Below are positions 1-8,663 of a stretch of DNA of 64,000 nt, piece by piece. The stretch is from Ferrovibrio sp. (GTDB lineage Bacteria; Pseudomonadota; Alphaproteobacteria; Ferrovibrionales; Ferrovibrionaceae): contig NZ_JAHBYG010000001.1 of the NCBI RefSeq assembly GCF_019636075.1, forward strand, positions 124,001 through 188,000, written 5' to 3'. Position 1 is the first letter of the stretch; each line of letters begins with the position of its first letter. The notes below the pieces were generated by a model. That model ran no database searches. It worked only from the letters and a program-made list of their open reading frames with translations, and was not told the DNA's origin. A program made the position numbers and the translations under genes.

Positions 1-28
1 GTAATCTATGCGATCGAGTTCCATGGCA

Positions 29-64
29 TTGTAATCCTGCGTTTAATCGGCCTTATACGCAGGA
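29..64 (+). promoter_or_regulatory. putative promoter with overlapping inverted repeat upstream of ald
   Basis: A -35-like TTGTAA (29-34) and a -10-like TTATAC (53-58) are 18 bp apart. An 8-bp inverted repeat, TCCTGCGT (35-42) and ACGCAGGA (57-64), overlaps the -10 element, as an operator would. The assignment rests on pattern alone. Confidence 0.35.
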
Positions 65-179
65 AATCACATAAATGAAACAAAAAAACTTTGCCTTCGC
101 CCGGAACGCAACATCCGGCCTGCTTATGCTTGGTCTGCCTGATTCCGGGCGTTTCACCTTCAAAAAACAGGAGCGGACC

Positions 180-1307
180 ATGCTTGTTGGCGTGCCGAAA
201 GAAATCAAACCCCAGGAATACCGTGTCGGGCTTACGCCCGGTGCGGTGCGCGAATATGTCCATCATGGCCATACCGTGCTGATCCAAAGCGGTGCCGGCG
301 CGGGCATTGGCGCCGCCGACGAGGCCTACCGCACAGCCGGGGCCCAAATCGCTGCCACGGCGGAAGAGATTTTCGCCAAGGCAGACATGGTTGTTAAGGT
401 GAAGGAACCGCAGCCCAGCGAATGGCCGCAATTGCGCCCCGGGCAGATCCTGTTCACCTATCTGCATCTGGCTCCCGATCCGGAGCAAACCCAGGGATTG
501 TTGAAAAGCGGCTGCACGGCGGTGGCGTATGAAACCGTTACCGATCCGCGCGGCGGCCTGCCGCTGCTGGCGCCGATGAGCGAAGTGGCCGGCCGCTTGG
601 CGCTGGAAGCCGCCGGTGCCGCGCTGCGCAAGCCTGCTGGTGGCCCCGGCCTGCTGCTGGGCGGCGTGCCCGGTGTGCCGCCGGCCAAGGTGGCGGTGCT
701 GGGCGGCGGCGTGGTGGGCATTCATGCCGCGCGCATGGCCGTGGGCCTGGGTGCCGAGGTGAGCATCCTCGATCGCTCGTTGCCGCGCCTGCGCCAGTTG
801 GACGATCTGTTCGGCGGCCGCGTGCGCACCGCGTATTCCAGCCTCGAAGGACTGGAGCGCGAGGTGTTTTCCGCCGATGTGGTGGTGGGCGCCGTGCTGG
901 TGCCGGGTGCCAATGCGCCCAAGCTGATCACCCGGCCGATGCTGAAGCGGATGAAGCCCGGCGCCGTGCTGGTGGATGTGGCCATCGATCAAGGCGGCTG
1001 TGCCGAAACCTCGCATGCCACCACCCATGCCGAACCCACCTATGTGGTGGATGGCGTGATTCATTATTGCGTGGCCAACATGCCCGGCGCGGTGCCGCTC
1101 ACTTCCAGCCATGCGCTCAACAACGCCACGTTGCCTTTCGGTCTGGCCTTGGCCGATCGCGGCGTGGAAGCCATCCTCGCCGACAGGCATCTGGCCGATG
1201 GCCTGAATGTGCATGCCGGCCAGATCACCCATCCGGCCCTGGCCGAAAGCACCGGTCTGGCTTATGTGGCGCCGCACAAAGCGCTGGAGCGTAAGTTGGC
1301 GGCATAA
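180..1307 (+). CDS. ald: alanine dehydrogenase
   Basis: NAD-dependent L-alanine dehydrogenase (EC 1.4.1.1) interconverts alanine with pyruvate and ammonia in the cytoplasm. The 375-aa product matches the usual family length of about 370. The N-terminus MLVGVPKEIK..EYRVGLTP is the typical AlaDh/PNT start, and a Rossmann glycine motif GGGVVGIHAARMA lies near residue 180. The conserved KVKEPQ and the C-terminal NMPGAVP segments are both present. The reading frame is open 35 codons further upstream, but ATG at 180 is chosen because AGGAG lies just before it and homology starts there. It stands alone, followed by a palindromic element and an MFS gene. Confidence 0.96.
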   Translation: MLVGVPKEIKPQEYRVGLTPGAVREYVHHGHTVLIQSGAGAGIGAADEAYRTAGAQIAATAEEIFAKADMVVKVKEPQPSEWPQLRPGQILFTYLHLAPDPEQTQGLLKSGCTAVAYETVTDPRGGLPLLAPMSEVAGRLALEAAGAALRKPAGGPGLLLGGVPGVPPAKVAVLGGGVVGIHAARMAVGLGAEVSILDRSLPRLRQLDDLFGGRVRTAYSSLEGLEREVFSADVVVGAVLVPGANAPKLITRPMLKRMKPGAVLVDVAIDQGGCAETSHATTHAEPTYVVDGVIHYCVANMPGAVPLTSSHALNNATLPFGLALADRGVEAILADRHLADGLNVHAGQITHPALAESTGLAYVAPHKALERKLAA

Positions 1308-1318
1308 AAACCGCCCGC

Positions 1319-1394
1319 TGCATCGACACCCGCAGCCAAGTCGCGTAGGGTCCGTAGCGAAGGATTCTACGCGACACTGCGGTTGATCGATGCA
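1319..1394. repeat. 76-bp imperfect palindromic element overlapping the next start codon
   Basis: Nested inverted repeats: TGCATCGA (1319-1326) pairs with TCGATGCA (1387-1394), CCGCAG (1330-1335) with CTGCGG (1377-1382), and GTCGCGTAG (1340-1348) with CTACGCGAC (1367-1375). The loop is about 18 nt. The right arm contains the ATG of the following MFS gene. It could be a dispersed palindromic repeat or a cis-regulatory hairpin. Confidence 0.7.
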
Positions 1395-2631
1395 TAGTGC
1401 CAACAAATTCGCACCGGTTTCCGCCCTTTCGCTGGCAGCGCTGGTGTGCGGCGGTATTCTGTTGCAATTGGCCGGCAGCGCGCTGAACGTGCTGGTGCCG
1501 CTGCAGATGGCCTTGCAGGGCCAGGCGCCCGCGATGATCGGCGCGGTTGCCTCTTCCTATGCGGCGGGTTTTCTCACCGGCTGTTTCGTCGGCGGCACGC
1601 TCACCCGCCGCGTGGGCCATATCCGCGCCTTTGCCATCCTCGCTGCCACGCAATCCTGCACCGTGCTGGCGCTGGCGCTGTTCACCGATGCCACCGCCTG
1701 GCTGATGCTGCGTTTTGCCGGCGGCTTTGCCGGCGCGGGCCTGTCCATCGTGATCGAAAGCTGGATCAATGGCCGCACCCCGCGCAGTTATCGCGGTCGC
1801 GTGCTGGCGGTTTATAATATCGTCAACCGCCTGGCGATGATCACCGGCCAGCTCTGGCCGGCCTTCACTGCCGCTAGCAGCACCGTGGCCTTCATCGTGA
1901 TGGGCGGGCTGTATTCGGCGGCGCTGATCCCGGTGGGTTTCACGCGCACGCGGCCGCCCAAACGCCCCGATGCAGTGAAGGTGCGGCTTGCCGAAATCTG
2001 GGCCACCAGCCCGATCAGCCTCATCGGCTGCTTGTATGTGGGCCTGGTGGGCGGTGCGTTGATCGGCATGCTGCCGGCTTATGGCGTGCTGCGCGAAATG
2101 TCCCCCAGCGAAATCAGCATTCTCACCGCCATGGTGCAGATCGGCGCCATGAGCATGCAATGGCCGCTGGGCTTTGTGTCTGACCGCGTGGATCGCCGCA
2201 AGGTGATGCTGGGCACCGCGGCGGTGGGCATGGTGGCGGCGATTATGCTGCTGGCATTCTCGCCGTTGCCGCTTTATCTGGCATATGCCGCCTTTGCGGT
2301 GATCGGCGCGGCCTGCCTGCCGATCTATGCCCTGGCCGTGGCGCATGCCTACGATAAATCCGCCCGCGACAGTGCCATCACGCTATCGGCCAGTTTGCTG
2401 TTCGTGTGGGCTTCGGGTTCGGCGATCGGCCCGATGCTGATGTCTTTCGTGATGCAATTCGCCGGTCCGCGCGGCTTGCATGCCTATCTGGTGCTGCTAT
2501 CGCTGATATTCATCGCGCTGGTGATGTGGCGTCTGGCCAAGCAGCCCGCGCCTCAGCATCGCACGCCGTTTGCAGCCGTGTCGCAAACGTCGCCGGTGAT
2601 CGGCCGCACCGACGATGCGGCGCCGCATTAA
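1390..2631 (+). CDS. MFS transporter, YcaD-like
   Basis: A 413-aa integral membrane protein with about 12 hydrophobic segments. It has an MFS motif A variant, GGTLTRRVGHIR, after the second helix, and a second-half copy, FVSDRVDRRKVML. The helix 4-5 region (RFAGGFAGAGLSIVIESW and SYRGRVLAVYN) resembles the YcaD branch of the major facilitator superfamily. The substrate is unknown. The ATG used lies inside a palindromic element and has no clear Shine-Dalgarno, so translation may be weak or structure-controlled. The 3' end overlaps the convergent ABC ATPase gene by 4 bp. Confidence 0.85.
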   Translation: MHSANKFAPVSALSLAALVCGGILLQLAGSALNVLVPLQMALQGQAPAMIGAVASSYAAGFLTGCFVGGTLTRRVGHIRAFAILAATQSCTVLALALFTDATAWLMLRFAGGFAGAGLSIVIESWINGRTPRSYRGRVLAVYNIVNRLAMITGQLWPAFTAASSTVAFIVMGGLYSAALIPVGFTRTRPPKRPDAVKVRLAEIWATSPISLIGCLYVGLVGGALIGMLPAYGVLREMSPSEISILTAMVQIGAMSMQWPLGFVSDRVDRRKVMLGTAAVGMVAAIMLLAFSPLPLYLAYAAFAVIGAACLPIYALAVAHAYDKSARDSAITLSASLLFVWASGSAIGPMLMSFVMQFAGPRGLHAYLVLLSLIFIALVMWRLAKQPAPQHRTPFAAVSQTSPVIGRTDDAAPH

Positions 2632-4187
2632 ACTTCGATCCGCGGCAGGGCTTGCAGCAATTCCCGGCTATGGGGATGTTGCGGCTGGCTGAATAGCTGT
2701 GCGGTGGGCGCGGTTTCCACGATCCGGCCATGCTGCATAACGGCCACGCGACCGCAGCTTTGCCGCACCACATTCAGATCATGCGAGATCAGCATCAGCG
2801 CCATGCCAAGCTGCAGGCGCAGATTTTCCAGCAGGGCCAGGATTTCCGCCTGCACCGGCGCATCCAGGCCGGCGGTGGGCTCGTCCAGCACGATCAGCGC
2901 CGGCTCGGTGGCGATGGCGCGAGCGATGCCGATACGGGTTTTCTGTCCGCCCGATAATTGATGCGGCAGGCGATTGAGCAGATTTTCCGGCAAGCCGGCC
3001 AGGCGCGCGCATTCCCGCACGCGGCTATCCAGCGCCTTGCCCTGCAGGCCCAGCAGATGCCGCAGCGGATCGGCAATCGCGGCAAAAGCCGTGTGGCGCG
3101 GATTGAGACTGCCGGCTGCATCCTGAAACACCATCTGGATGCGGCGGCGCTGGGCCGTGCCGGCAAAGCCATCTGCGGGCATGGCGGCGATATCCTGGCC
3201 TTCGAATTTCATGCTGCCGGCACTGGCATCCAGCAAACGCGCGATCAGCAGCGCCAGGGTGGATTTTCCGCAGCCGGATTCACCCACCAGGCCCAAGGCT
3301 TCGCCTTGCGCGATCTGCAAATCCACGCCATCCACCGCCGCCAGCATTTCGGCTTTGCCGCGCATCGGATAAAGCTTGCGCAGCGCCCGCACATCCAGCA
3401 ACGGCACGGCTTCGCCTGCGGGCTGTGCTGCCATCCGATGCGGCAAGGCGGCGATCAGTTTTTGCGTATAGGCATGCTGCGGATCGGCAAACAGCGTTTG
3501 GCTTGCCGCGCATTCCACCACGCGGCCGGCCTGCATCACGGCCACGCGCCGGCAATGCGCGGCGGCCAGGGCCAGGTCGTGGGTGATGAACAGCACCGCC
3601 ATGCCATGGCGCTGTATCAAGCCGTGCAGCAATTGCATGATCGCTGCCTGCGTGGTGGTGTCCAGCGCGGTGGTGGGTTCGTCGGCAATCAGCAGATCGG
3701 GTTTGCAGGCGAGCGCAAGCGCGATGCCCACACGCTGGCACATGCCGCCGGAAAGTTCATACGGATAGGCTCGCAGCAGACGGGCGGTATCCGTCAGCTG
3801 CACCTCGGCCAGCAGGCGTATGATCTCGGCCTGCAAAGCGGCGCCGCGCAAGCCCTGATGGGCATGCAGCACATCGGCAATCTGCCGCCCGATGCACCGC
3901 ACCGGGTTCAGCGCCGCGCGCGCATCCTGGAAGATCATGGCTATGCCGCGCCCACGCAGGTGCTCTGGCCGCGCCTGCTTGCCGTGAAAACGGATATCGC
4001 CGGTAAGCTGCCCGCCTTGCGGCAGCAGGCCCAACACAGCCAAGGCGGCGGCGGATTTTCCGCTGCCGGATTCACCCACCAGCCCCAGCATCTCGCCGGG
4101 CTGGATGGCAAGCGTCAGGCCATTCAGCGCGGCGCTTGCGCCAAAGCTCAGGGTAAGGTTTTCGATTGCCAGCAGCGGTGCATTCAT
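2628..4187 (-). CDS. ABC transporter ATP-binding protein with two fused ATPase domains (peptide/nickel type)
   Basis: A 519-aa protein carries two complete ABC ATPases in tandem, equivalent to fused DppD and DppF (compare YejF, GsiA). The first Walker A is GESGSGKS (about residues 38-45) with signature LSGGM. The second is GESGCGKS near residue 305 with signature LSGGQ. The two domains energise a peptide-type importer. The start at 4187 overlaps the upstream permease stop as ATGA, indicating translational coupling. A longer frame to 4406 lies wholly within the permease gene and is rejected. It is the last gene of a minus-strand permease-permease-ATPase operon whose binding protein is encoded divergently at 6228. 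Confidence 0.93.
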   Translation of the reverse strand: MNAPLLAIENLTLSFGASAALNGLTLAIQPGEMLGLVGESGSGKSAAALAVLGLLPQGGQLTGDIRFHGKQARPEHLRGRGIAMIFQDARAALNPVRCIGRQIADVLHAHQGLRGAALQAEIIRLLAEVQLTDTARLLRAYPYELSGGMCQRVGIALALACKPDLLIADEPTTALDTTTQAAIMQLLHGLIQRHGMAVLFITHDLALAAAHCRRVAVMQAGRVVECAASQTLFADPQHAYTQKLIAALPHRMAAQPAGEAVPLLDVRALRKLYPMRGKAEMLAAVDGVDLQIAQGEALGLVGESGCGKSTLALLIARLLDASAGSMKFEGQDIAAMPADGFAGTAQRRRIQMVFQDAAGSLNPRHTAFAAIADPLRHLLGLQGKALDSRVRECARLAGLPENLLNRLPHQLSGGQKTRIGIARAIATEPALIVLDEPTAGLDAPVQAEILALLENLRLQLGMALMLISHDLNVVRQSCGRVAVMQHGRIVETAPTAQLFSQPQHPHSRELLQALPRIEV

Positions 4188-4999
4188 CGGCGCTGCCTCG
4201 GATCGAGCAGGTCGCGCAGGCCATCGCCCAGCAGGTTGAAGCACAAAACCGCCAGCGCCAGTGCCAGGCCGGGAAACAGCGCCGGCCACCAGCGGCCGCC
4301 GGCGATCTGCGCCGCCCCTTCGGCCACCATGATGCCCCATTCCGCCATCGGCGGCCGCACCCCCAGGCCGATGAAGGAAAGCCCGGCAGCATTCAAAATC
4401 GCCCACCCCATGTTGAGCGACATCTGCACCAGCAATATCGGCAGGATATTCGGCAGCAGCACGGCCAGCACGATGCGCCCATGGTTGTTGCCCGATAGCC
4501 GCGCCGCCAGCACATAACCGCTATGGCGTTGTCGGCCGGCTTCGGCGCGGGCGATGCGGATATAGAAAGGCAGATTGATCAGCGCGGTGGCATACACGAT
4601 ATTCGCCACCGAATTGCCGAATGCCGCCACCAAAGCCATGGCCATCACAAACATCGGGAAGGCCATCAGCATGTCCACCACCCGGCTGACCGCATTATCC
4701 AGCATGCCGCCGCGATAGCCGAGCAGCACGCCCAGCGGGCCGCCCAGCAGAAAGGCGATGCCAACGGCGGAAGCGGCGATCAGCAGATCTATCCGCGTGG
4801 CCACCATCACGCGGGACAGAATATCCCGCCCCAGATGATCGGTGCCGAACCAATGCAACGCCGATGGCGGCTGCAAGGCCCGCGCCACATTGCTGGCTTG
4901 CGGATCGAATGGCGCCAAGGCCGCGCCGAAAAGCGCCAGCAGGATCAGCCCGGCCAGCAGTATGCAAGCGAAAACCAGCAGCGGATTGCCGCGCATCAT
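4184..4999 (-). CDS. ABC transporter permease, DppC-like
   Basis: A 271-aa inner membrane permease of the oligopeptide/nickel family. It has an N-terminal hydrophobic segment, then the FGTDHLGRDILSRV motif typical of the DppC/OppC N-terminal region. The EAA loop, RAEAGRQRHSGYVLAARLSG, contacts the ATPase. Length is near the family norm (280-300). It overlaps both neighbours by 4 bp (ATGA), so the three genes are probably translated as a coupled set. The substrate is not determined by sequence; peptides, opines or glutathione-like molecules are all possible. Confidence 0.92.
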   Translation of the reverse strand: MMRGNPLLVFACILLAGLILLALFGAALAPFDPQASNVARALQPPSALHWFGTDHLGRDILSRVMVATRIDLLIAASAVGIAFLLGGPLGVLLGYRGGMLDNAVSRVVDMLMAFPMFVMAMALVAAFGNSVANIVYATALINLPFYIRIARAEAGRQRHSGYVLAARLSGNNHGRIVLAVLLPNILPILLVQMSLNMGWAILNAAGLSFIGLGVRPPMAEWGIMVAEGAAQIAGGRWWPALFPGLALALAVLCFNLLGDGLRDLLDPRQRR

Positions 5000-6057
5000 G
5001 GCGCACCCGTGCCGCTATCGATCATGCGCGGATCGATCAGGCCGTAAAGCAGGTCGATTGCCAGATTCAACAGCACATATAACAACGCCACGATAAGGAT
5101 GAAGCCTTGCACCGGGGCATAATCATTGGTGATGGCGGCATCCAGCGCATAAGATCCGATGCCCGGCCAGGCGAATACCTTTTCCACCAGCACATTGGCA
5201 CCCAGCATATACGAGATCACCACGCCCAGGGTGGTAACCACCGGGATCAATGCATTGCGCAGGGCATAGCCGTAAACTACGCGGCTTTGCGGCAGGCCCA
5301 ATGCGCGGGCGGCGCGGATATAATCGCTGCCCAGGCTTGCCAGCATACCGGCGCGGGTGATGCGCGTGATCGGGCCGAGCGCGAACAAGGCCATGGTGGC
5401 GGCGGGCAATATCATCTGCGCCAGCGCGGCGGAAAACCGCTCGGCATTGCGCTCCAGCAGGCTGTCGAGCAGCAGAAAGCCGGTGATGCGCGGCGGTTCG
5501 CCGATGAAAAGATCGATCCGTCCGGCCGGCGCGGGCACCCAGCCGGCCTTGCTGTAGAACAGGTAGATCAGCAGGATGCCGCTCACGAAAGCCGGCATGG
5601 CGATGCTGAGCGTGGAAAGCAGCCGTGCCGCATGATCGATCCATGAATGCGGGCGCAGGGCGGCAGCCACGCCAAGCGGCAGCGATATCAGCAGGGCCAG
5701 CAGCAGGGCAACGGTCGTGAGTTCCAGCGAGGCCGGCAATCGTATCCACAGATCGCGCGCCACCGGCTGGCCGCTGCCCAGCGAATAGCCAAGTTCACCA
5801 CGCAGCAATTCGCGGCCGTAGATCAACATTTGTTCAGGCAGGCTGCGATCCAGCCCCAGATGTTCGCGCAGCGCCTGGATTTCCGCCGGCCCGGCATTCG
5901 GCCCGGAAATGAAATAACTGCCCGGGTCGCCAGGCAGCATCCGCATCAGCACGAAGCTGAAGATCGTCACGCCCAGCAGGATCGGCAGCGCGGCCAGCAG
6001 GCGGCGGGCGGCATAAAGCCACCAGGCCCCGGCGGAACGAGAACGGAAAAGGCGCAT
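4996..6057 (-). CDS. ABC transporter permease, DppB-like
   Basis: Partner permease of about 353 aa. The N-terminus YAARRLLAALPILLGVTIFSF and the following MRMLPGDPG are hallmarks of the DppB/OppB family. The C-terminal EKVFAWPGIGSYALDA is the conserved end of the transport core. ATG codons at 6084, 6069 and 6057 are in frame with none clearly favoured by a ribosome-binding site. 6057 gives the most family-like N-terminus; 6084 would add nine residues. First gene of the minus-strand transporter operon, divergent from the binding protein at 6228. Confidence 0.9.
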   Translation of the reverse strand: MRLFRSRSAGAWWLYAARRLLAALPILLGVTIFSFVLMRMLPGDPGSYFISGPNAGPAEIQALREHLGLDRSLPEQMLIYGRELLRGELGYSLGSGQPVARDLWIRLPASLELTTVALLLALLISLPLGVAAALRPHSWIDHAARLLSTLSIAMPAFVSGILLIYLFYSKAGWVPAPAGRIDLFIGEPPRITGFLLLDSLLERNAERFSAALAQMILPAATMALFALGPITRITRAGMLASLGSDYIRAARALGLPQSRVVYGYALRNALIPVVTTLGVVISYMLGANVLVEKVFAWPGIGSYALDAAITNDYAPVQGFILIVALLYVLLNLAIDLLYGLIDPRMIDSGTGAP

Positions 6058-6150
6058 GCTTCGATCCATCTGCGACAGCGCCATGGGTTTAACGCAAGGT
6101 GCGGTTTTGGCAAGGCTTTTCGCCTTGTCGGCAGGCATATGATTCCGCCG

Positions 6151-6200
6151 CATGCAGGCGCTTGCAATCCCTGGCCGCATAAACCACCATGCAGGCGCTT
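6151..6200. repeat. pair of 13-bp direct repeats between divergent transporter genes
   Basis: CATGCAGGCGCTT occurs exactly at 6151-6163 and again at 6188-6200, 37 bp apart, in the gap between the divergent permease and binding-protein genes. It may be a regulator site. A small hairpin CAAGGC-N5-GCCTTG lies nearby at 6111-6127. Confidence 0.5.
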
Positions 6201-6227
6201 CGGTAAACGCAGTTGGGTGGATTGGTC

Positions 6228-7826
6228 ATGCATATCGGTAAAGTACAATCGCTTTTGTTCGTTGGGTTGTTCATGCTTGCGGCCATGCCGGCGCAGGCGC
6301 AAACCGATATTCCGCGCGCGCAAACCTTGCGTGTGGTGCAGGAGACATTGCCCAACACGCTGGACCCGGCGGGATTGGGCGGCAATCCGCGCGTCAACGG
6401 CTATAGCTGGAATACCTACGATCGCCTGATCACCTTCGGCACCATGGCACTGCCCAATGGCAATCTGGTGTATGATTACAACACGCTGATCCCCGCCCTG
6501 GCCGAAAGCTGGGAGCAATCGGCTGATGGGAAAACCCTCACCTTCAAGATACGCAAAGGCGCGACGTTTCATGACGGCGCGCCGGTCACCGCCGAAGATG
6601 TGAAATGGTCGCTGGATCGTGCGGTCAGCGTTACCGTGGCGAAGAGCCAACTGGCCACCGGGTCGCTCACCGATCCGGCGCAATTCAGCGTGCTGGATGC
6701 CCATACCATCCGCATCAGCCTGCCGCGTGCCGATCGCTATACATTGCCTAATCTTGCGCTGTCGTTTCCGGTGATCATCAATGCCAAGCGGGTGCGCGCG
6801 CATGCGGCAGCCGATGATCCTTGGGGCGTGGAATGGCTGAAAAGCAACGATGCCGGCGGCGGCGCTTACAAGCTTGCCGGTTTCGAACCCGGCCAGCGGC
6901 TGGAATTGCTGCGCCATGATGGCTGGACCGTCGGGCCGCTGCCTGCCATGCGCCGGGTGATCATGCAGCAGGTGCCGGCTGCTGCCACGCGGCGCGCGCT
7001 TGTGGAACGCAACGATGCGGATATCGCCATGGATATTCTGCCGCGCGATATCGTGGATATGGAACAGAGCGGCAAGTTCAACGTTGTATCGACACCGCAG
7101 GTGAATGCCTTCCAGTTCATAGCCATGAATGCCGGCATCAAGCCGTTCGACGATGTGCGGGTGCGCCAGGCGATAGCCTACGCCTTGCCTTATCGGCAGA
7201 TGTTCGAGGCCGCTTTGCTGGGGCGGGGTTTTCCCCTGTTCGGCGGTAGCGGCGAGGATAAAAGCGGGCGTTTTCCGGCGCCGCATCCTTATGCAGCCGA
7301 TCTCGACAAGGCGAAAAAATTGCTTGCCGAAGCTGGTCTGGCCGGCGGCTTTGAAACCAGCCTTTCCTTCGATGCCGGCATTGCCAGCGTGGCTGAACCG
7401 GCCGCCTTGCTGGTGCAGGAAAGCCTGGCGCGGATCGGCATCAGGCTGCGGATCGAGAAGATTCCGGCCGGCCAGATCGGCAATGCGCTGATCAAAAAGG
7501 AAGTGCCGTTCTATTTCGAAGGATCGGCGGCCTGGCTGCGCGATACGGATTATTTTTTTCGCATCTTCTACCAGGGCGATACGCGCTGGAATTACGGCAA
7601 TTACCATAATCCTGAAATCACCCGGCTGGCGCAGGATGCGCGCTGGGAAACCGATCCGGCGCAATACACGGCGATGACCCGCCGCATGGTGGAGATTGCC
7701 AACCGCGATGTGCCGATCATCCTGCTTTGGCAGGCGGCACAGGAATTGGTGGCGCAAAAGACTCTGCAGGGCTTCGTGTATTATCACCACCGCCAGGTGG
7801 ATTTCCGCACTCTGTCGCGCAGGTGA
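6228..7826 (+). CDS. ABC transporter substrate-binding protein, family 5 (peptide type)
   Basis: A 532-aa periplasmic binding protein of SBP family 5. A signal peptide of about 25 residues ends AMPAQA. Next comes the family core: LDPA, then LAESWEQSADGKTLTFKIRKG and FHDGAPVTAEDVKWSLDR, the standard SBP_bac_5 signature. ATG at 6228 is preferred over a TTG five codons upstream because it gives a clean signal peptide. It is transcribed divergently from the cognate permease and ATPase genes and ends 6 bp before a class IV aminotransferase gene. The ligand is not known. Confidence 0.92.
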   Translation: MHIGKVQSLLFVGLFMLAAMPAQAQTDIPRAQTLRVVQETLPNTLDPAGLGGNPRVNGYSWNTYDRLITFGTMALPNGNLVYDYNTLIPALAESWEQSADGKTLTFKIRKGATFHDGAPVTAEDVKWSLDRAVSVTVAKSQLATGSLTDPAQFSVLDAHTIRISLPRADRYTLPNLALSFPVIINAKRVRAHAAADDPWGVEWLKSNDAGGGAYKLAGFEPGQRLELLRHDGWTVGPLPAMRRVIMQQVPAAATRRALVERNDADIAMDILPRDIVDMEQSGKFNVVSTPQVNAFQFIAMNAGIKPFDDVRVRQAIAYALPYRQMFEAALLGRGFPLFGGSGEDKSGRFPAPHPYAADLDKAKKLLAEAGLAGGFETSLSFDAGIASVAEPAALLVQESLARIGIRLRIEKIPAGQIGNALIKKEVPFYFEGSAAWLRDTDYFFRIFYQGDTRWNYGNYHNPEITRLAQDARWETDPAQYTAMTRRMVEIANRDVPIILLWQAAQELVAQKTLQGFVYYHHRQVDFRTLSRR

Positions 7827-7832
7827 TGCCGT

Positions 7833-8663
7833 ATGGCGATGCTTTGGCATGAGGGGAGGCGGTTCGAGGGCGACAGCTTCACCTTGCCGTTCAATGATCG
7901 CGGCCTGCTGCTTGGCGATGGCCTGTTCGAAACCATGCTGGTGCATGATGCCAACATCTGGCGCAAGGCGGAGCATCTGCAGCGCCTGAAAGACTCCGCG
8001 CTTGCGTTGAATATGCCGTTGGACGACCGGCCGGAACAGGCGCTGGCCGACCTGGCGCGCGTGGCCGGCGTCGGCTGCTGGGCGCTCCGGCTTACGGTAA
8101 CCCGCGGGCCGGGCGAACGGGGCCTGCGCATGCCTGCCGCGCCGCGGCCCGAGGTGTTTGCCAGCATGGTGCCCTGGCGGCTGGATGCCGGCGGTCCGCT
8201 GCGGCTGGTCGTGTCGGATATCCGGCGCAACCAGACTTCGCCGCAATCTCGGCACAAAACGCTGGGCTATCTCGATAATATTCTGGCGCTGGAAGCGGCG
8301 TTAAAACAGGGCAGCGATGATGCCCTGTTGCTGAATAGTCAGGGCCGCCTGGCCTGCACATCTGCCGGCAATATCTTTGCCCTGGCCAATGATGCGCTGC
8401 TTACCCCGCCGCTGAGCGATGGCGTGCTGTCGGGCATCACGCGCCGCGCGATCATGGAAACGGCGCCCGCGCTGGGCCTGGCGGTGCGCGAGCAAAGCCT
8501 GGTGATAGCAGCGCTGCATAAGGCCCGGTCGGTATTCGTGGTGAACAGCCTGCGGCTGGTGCAGCCGGTGCTCAGCCTGGATGGGCAGATGCTGCGGCAG
8601 AACGATCTGGCGGCAAAGCTGAACGACCGGCTGCTGGCGGAAATTCAATCCAGCCCGAGATAG
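7833..8663 (+). CDS. aminotransferase class IV (aminodeoxychorismate lyase / branched-chain aminotransferase-like)
   Basis: A 276-aa fold-type IV PLP enzyme. NDRGLLLGDGLFETM near residue 21 and HKTLGYLDN (Lys142 as the likely PLP lysine) are characteristic. Length and the single domain fit PabC, which releases 4-aminobenzoate and pyruvate from aminodeoxychorismate for folate synthesis. D-amino-acid or branched-chain aminotransferase activity cannot be excluded. It starts 6 bp after the binding-protein gene, probably in one transcript. Its last 19 bp overlap the end of the convergent livF gene. Confidence 0.85.
   Translation: MAMLWHEGRRFEGDSFTLPFNDRGLLLGDGLFETMLVHDANIWRKAEHLQRLKDSALALNMPLDDRPEQALADLARVAGVGCWALRLTVTRGPGERGLRMPAAPRPEVFASMVPWRLDAGGPLRLVVSDIRRNQTSPQSRHKTLGYLDNILALEAALKQGSDDALLLNSQGRLACTSAGNIFALANDALLTPPLSDGVLSGITRRAIMETAPALGLAVREQSLVIAALHKARSVFVVNSLRLVQPVLSLDGQMLRQNDLAAKLNDRLLAEIQSSPR

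Noticed and set aside
6..1406. Long open frame on the minus strand opposite alanine dehydrogenase
   Set aside because: His/Gln/Ala/Arg-rich translation with no family signal; it is the antisense shadow of the high-GC ald gene.
2958..4517. 519-codon plus-strand frame opposite the fused ATPase gene
   Set aside because: Low-complexity His/Gln/Ala composition, no motifs, and complete overlap with a gene carrying two intact ATPase domains.
5967..8255. 762-codon minus-strand frame across the binding-protein gene
   Set aside because: Its composition is typical of GC-rich antisense frames and it covers two well-supported plus-strand genes.
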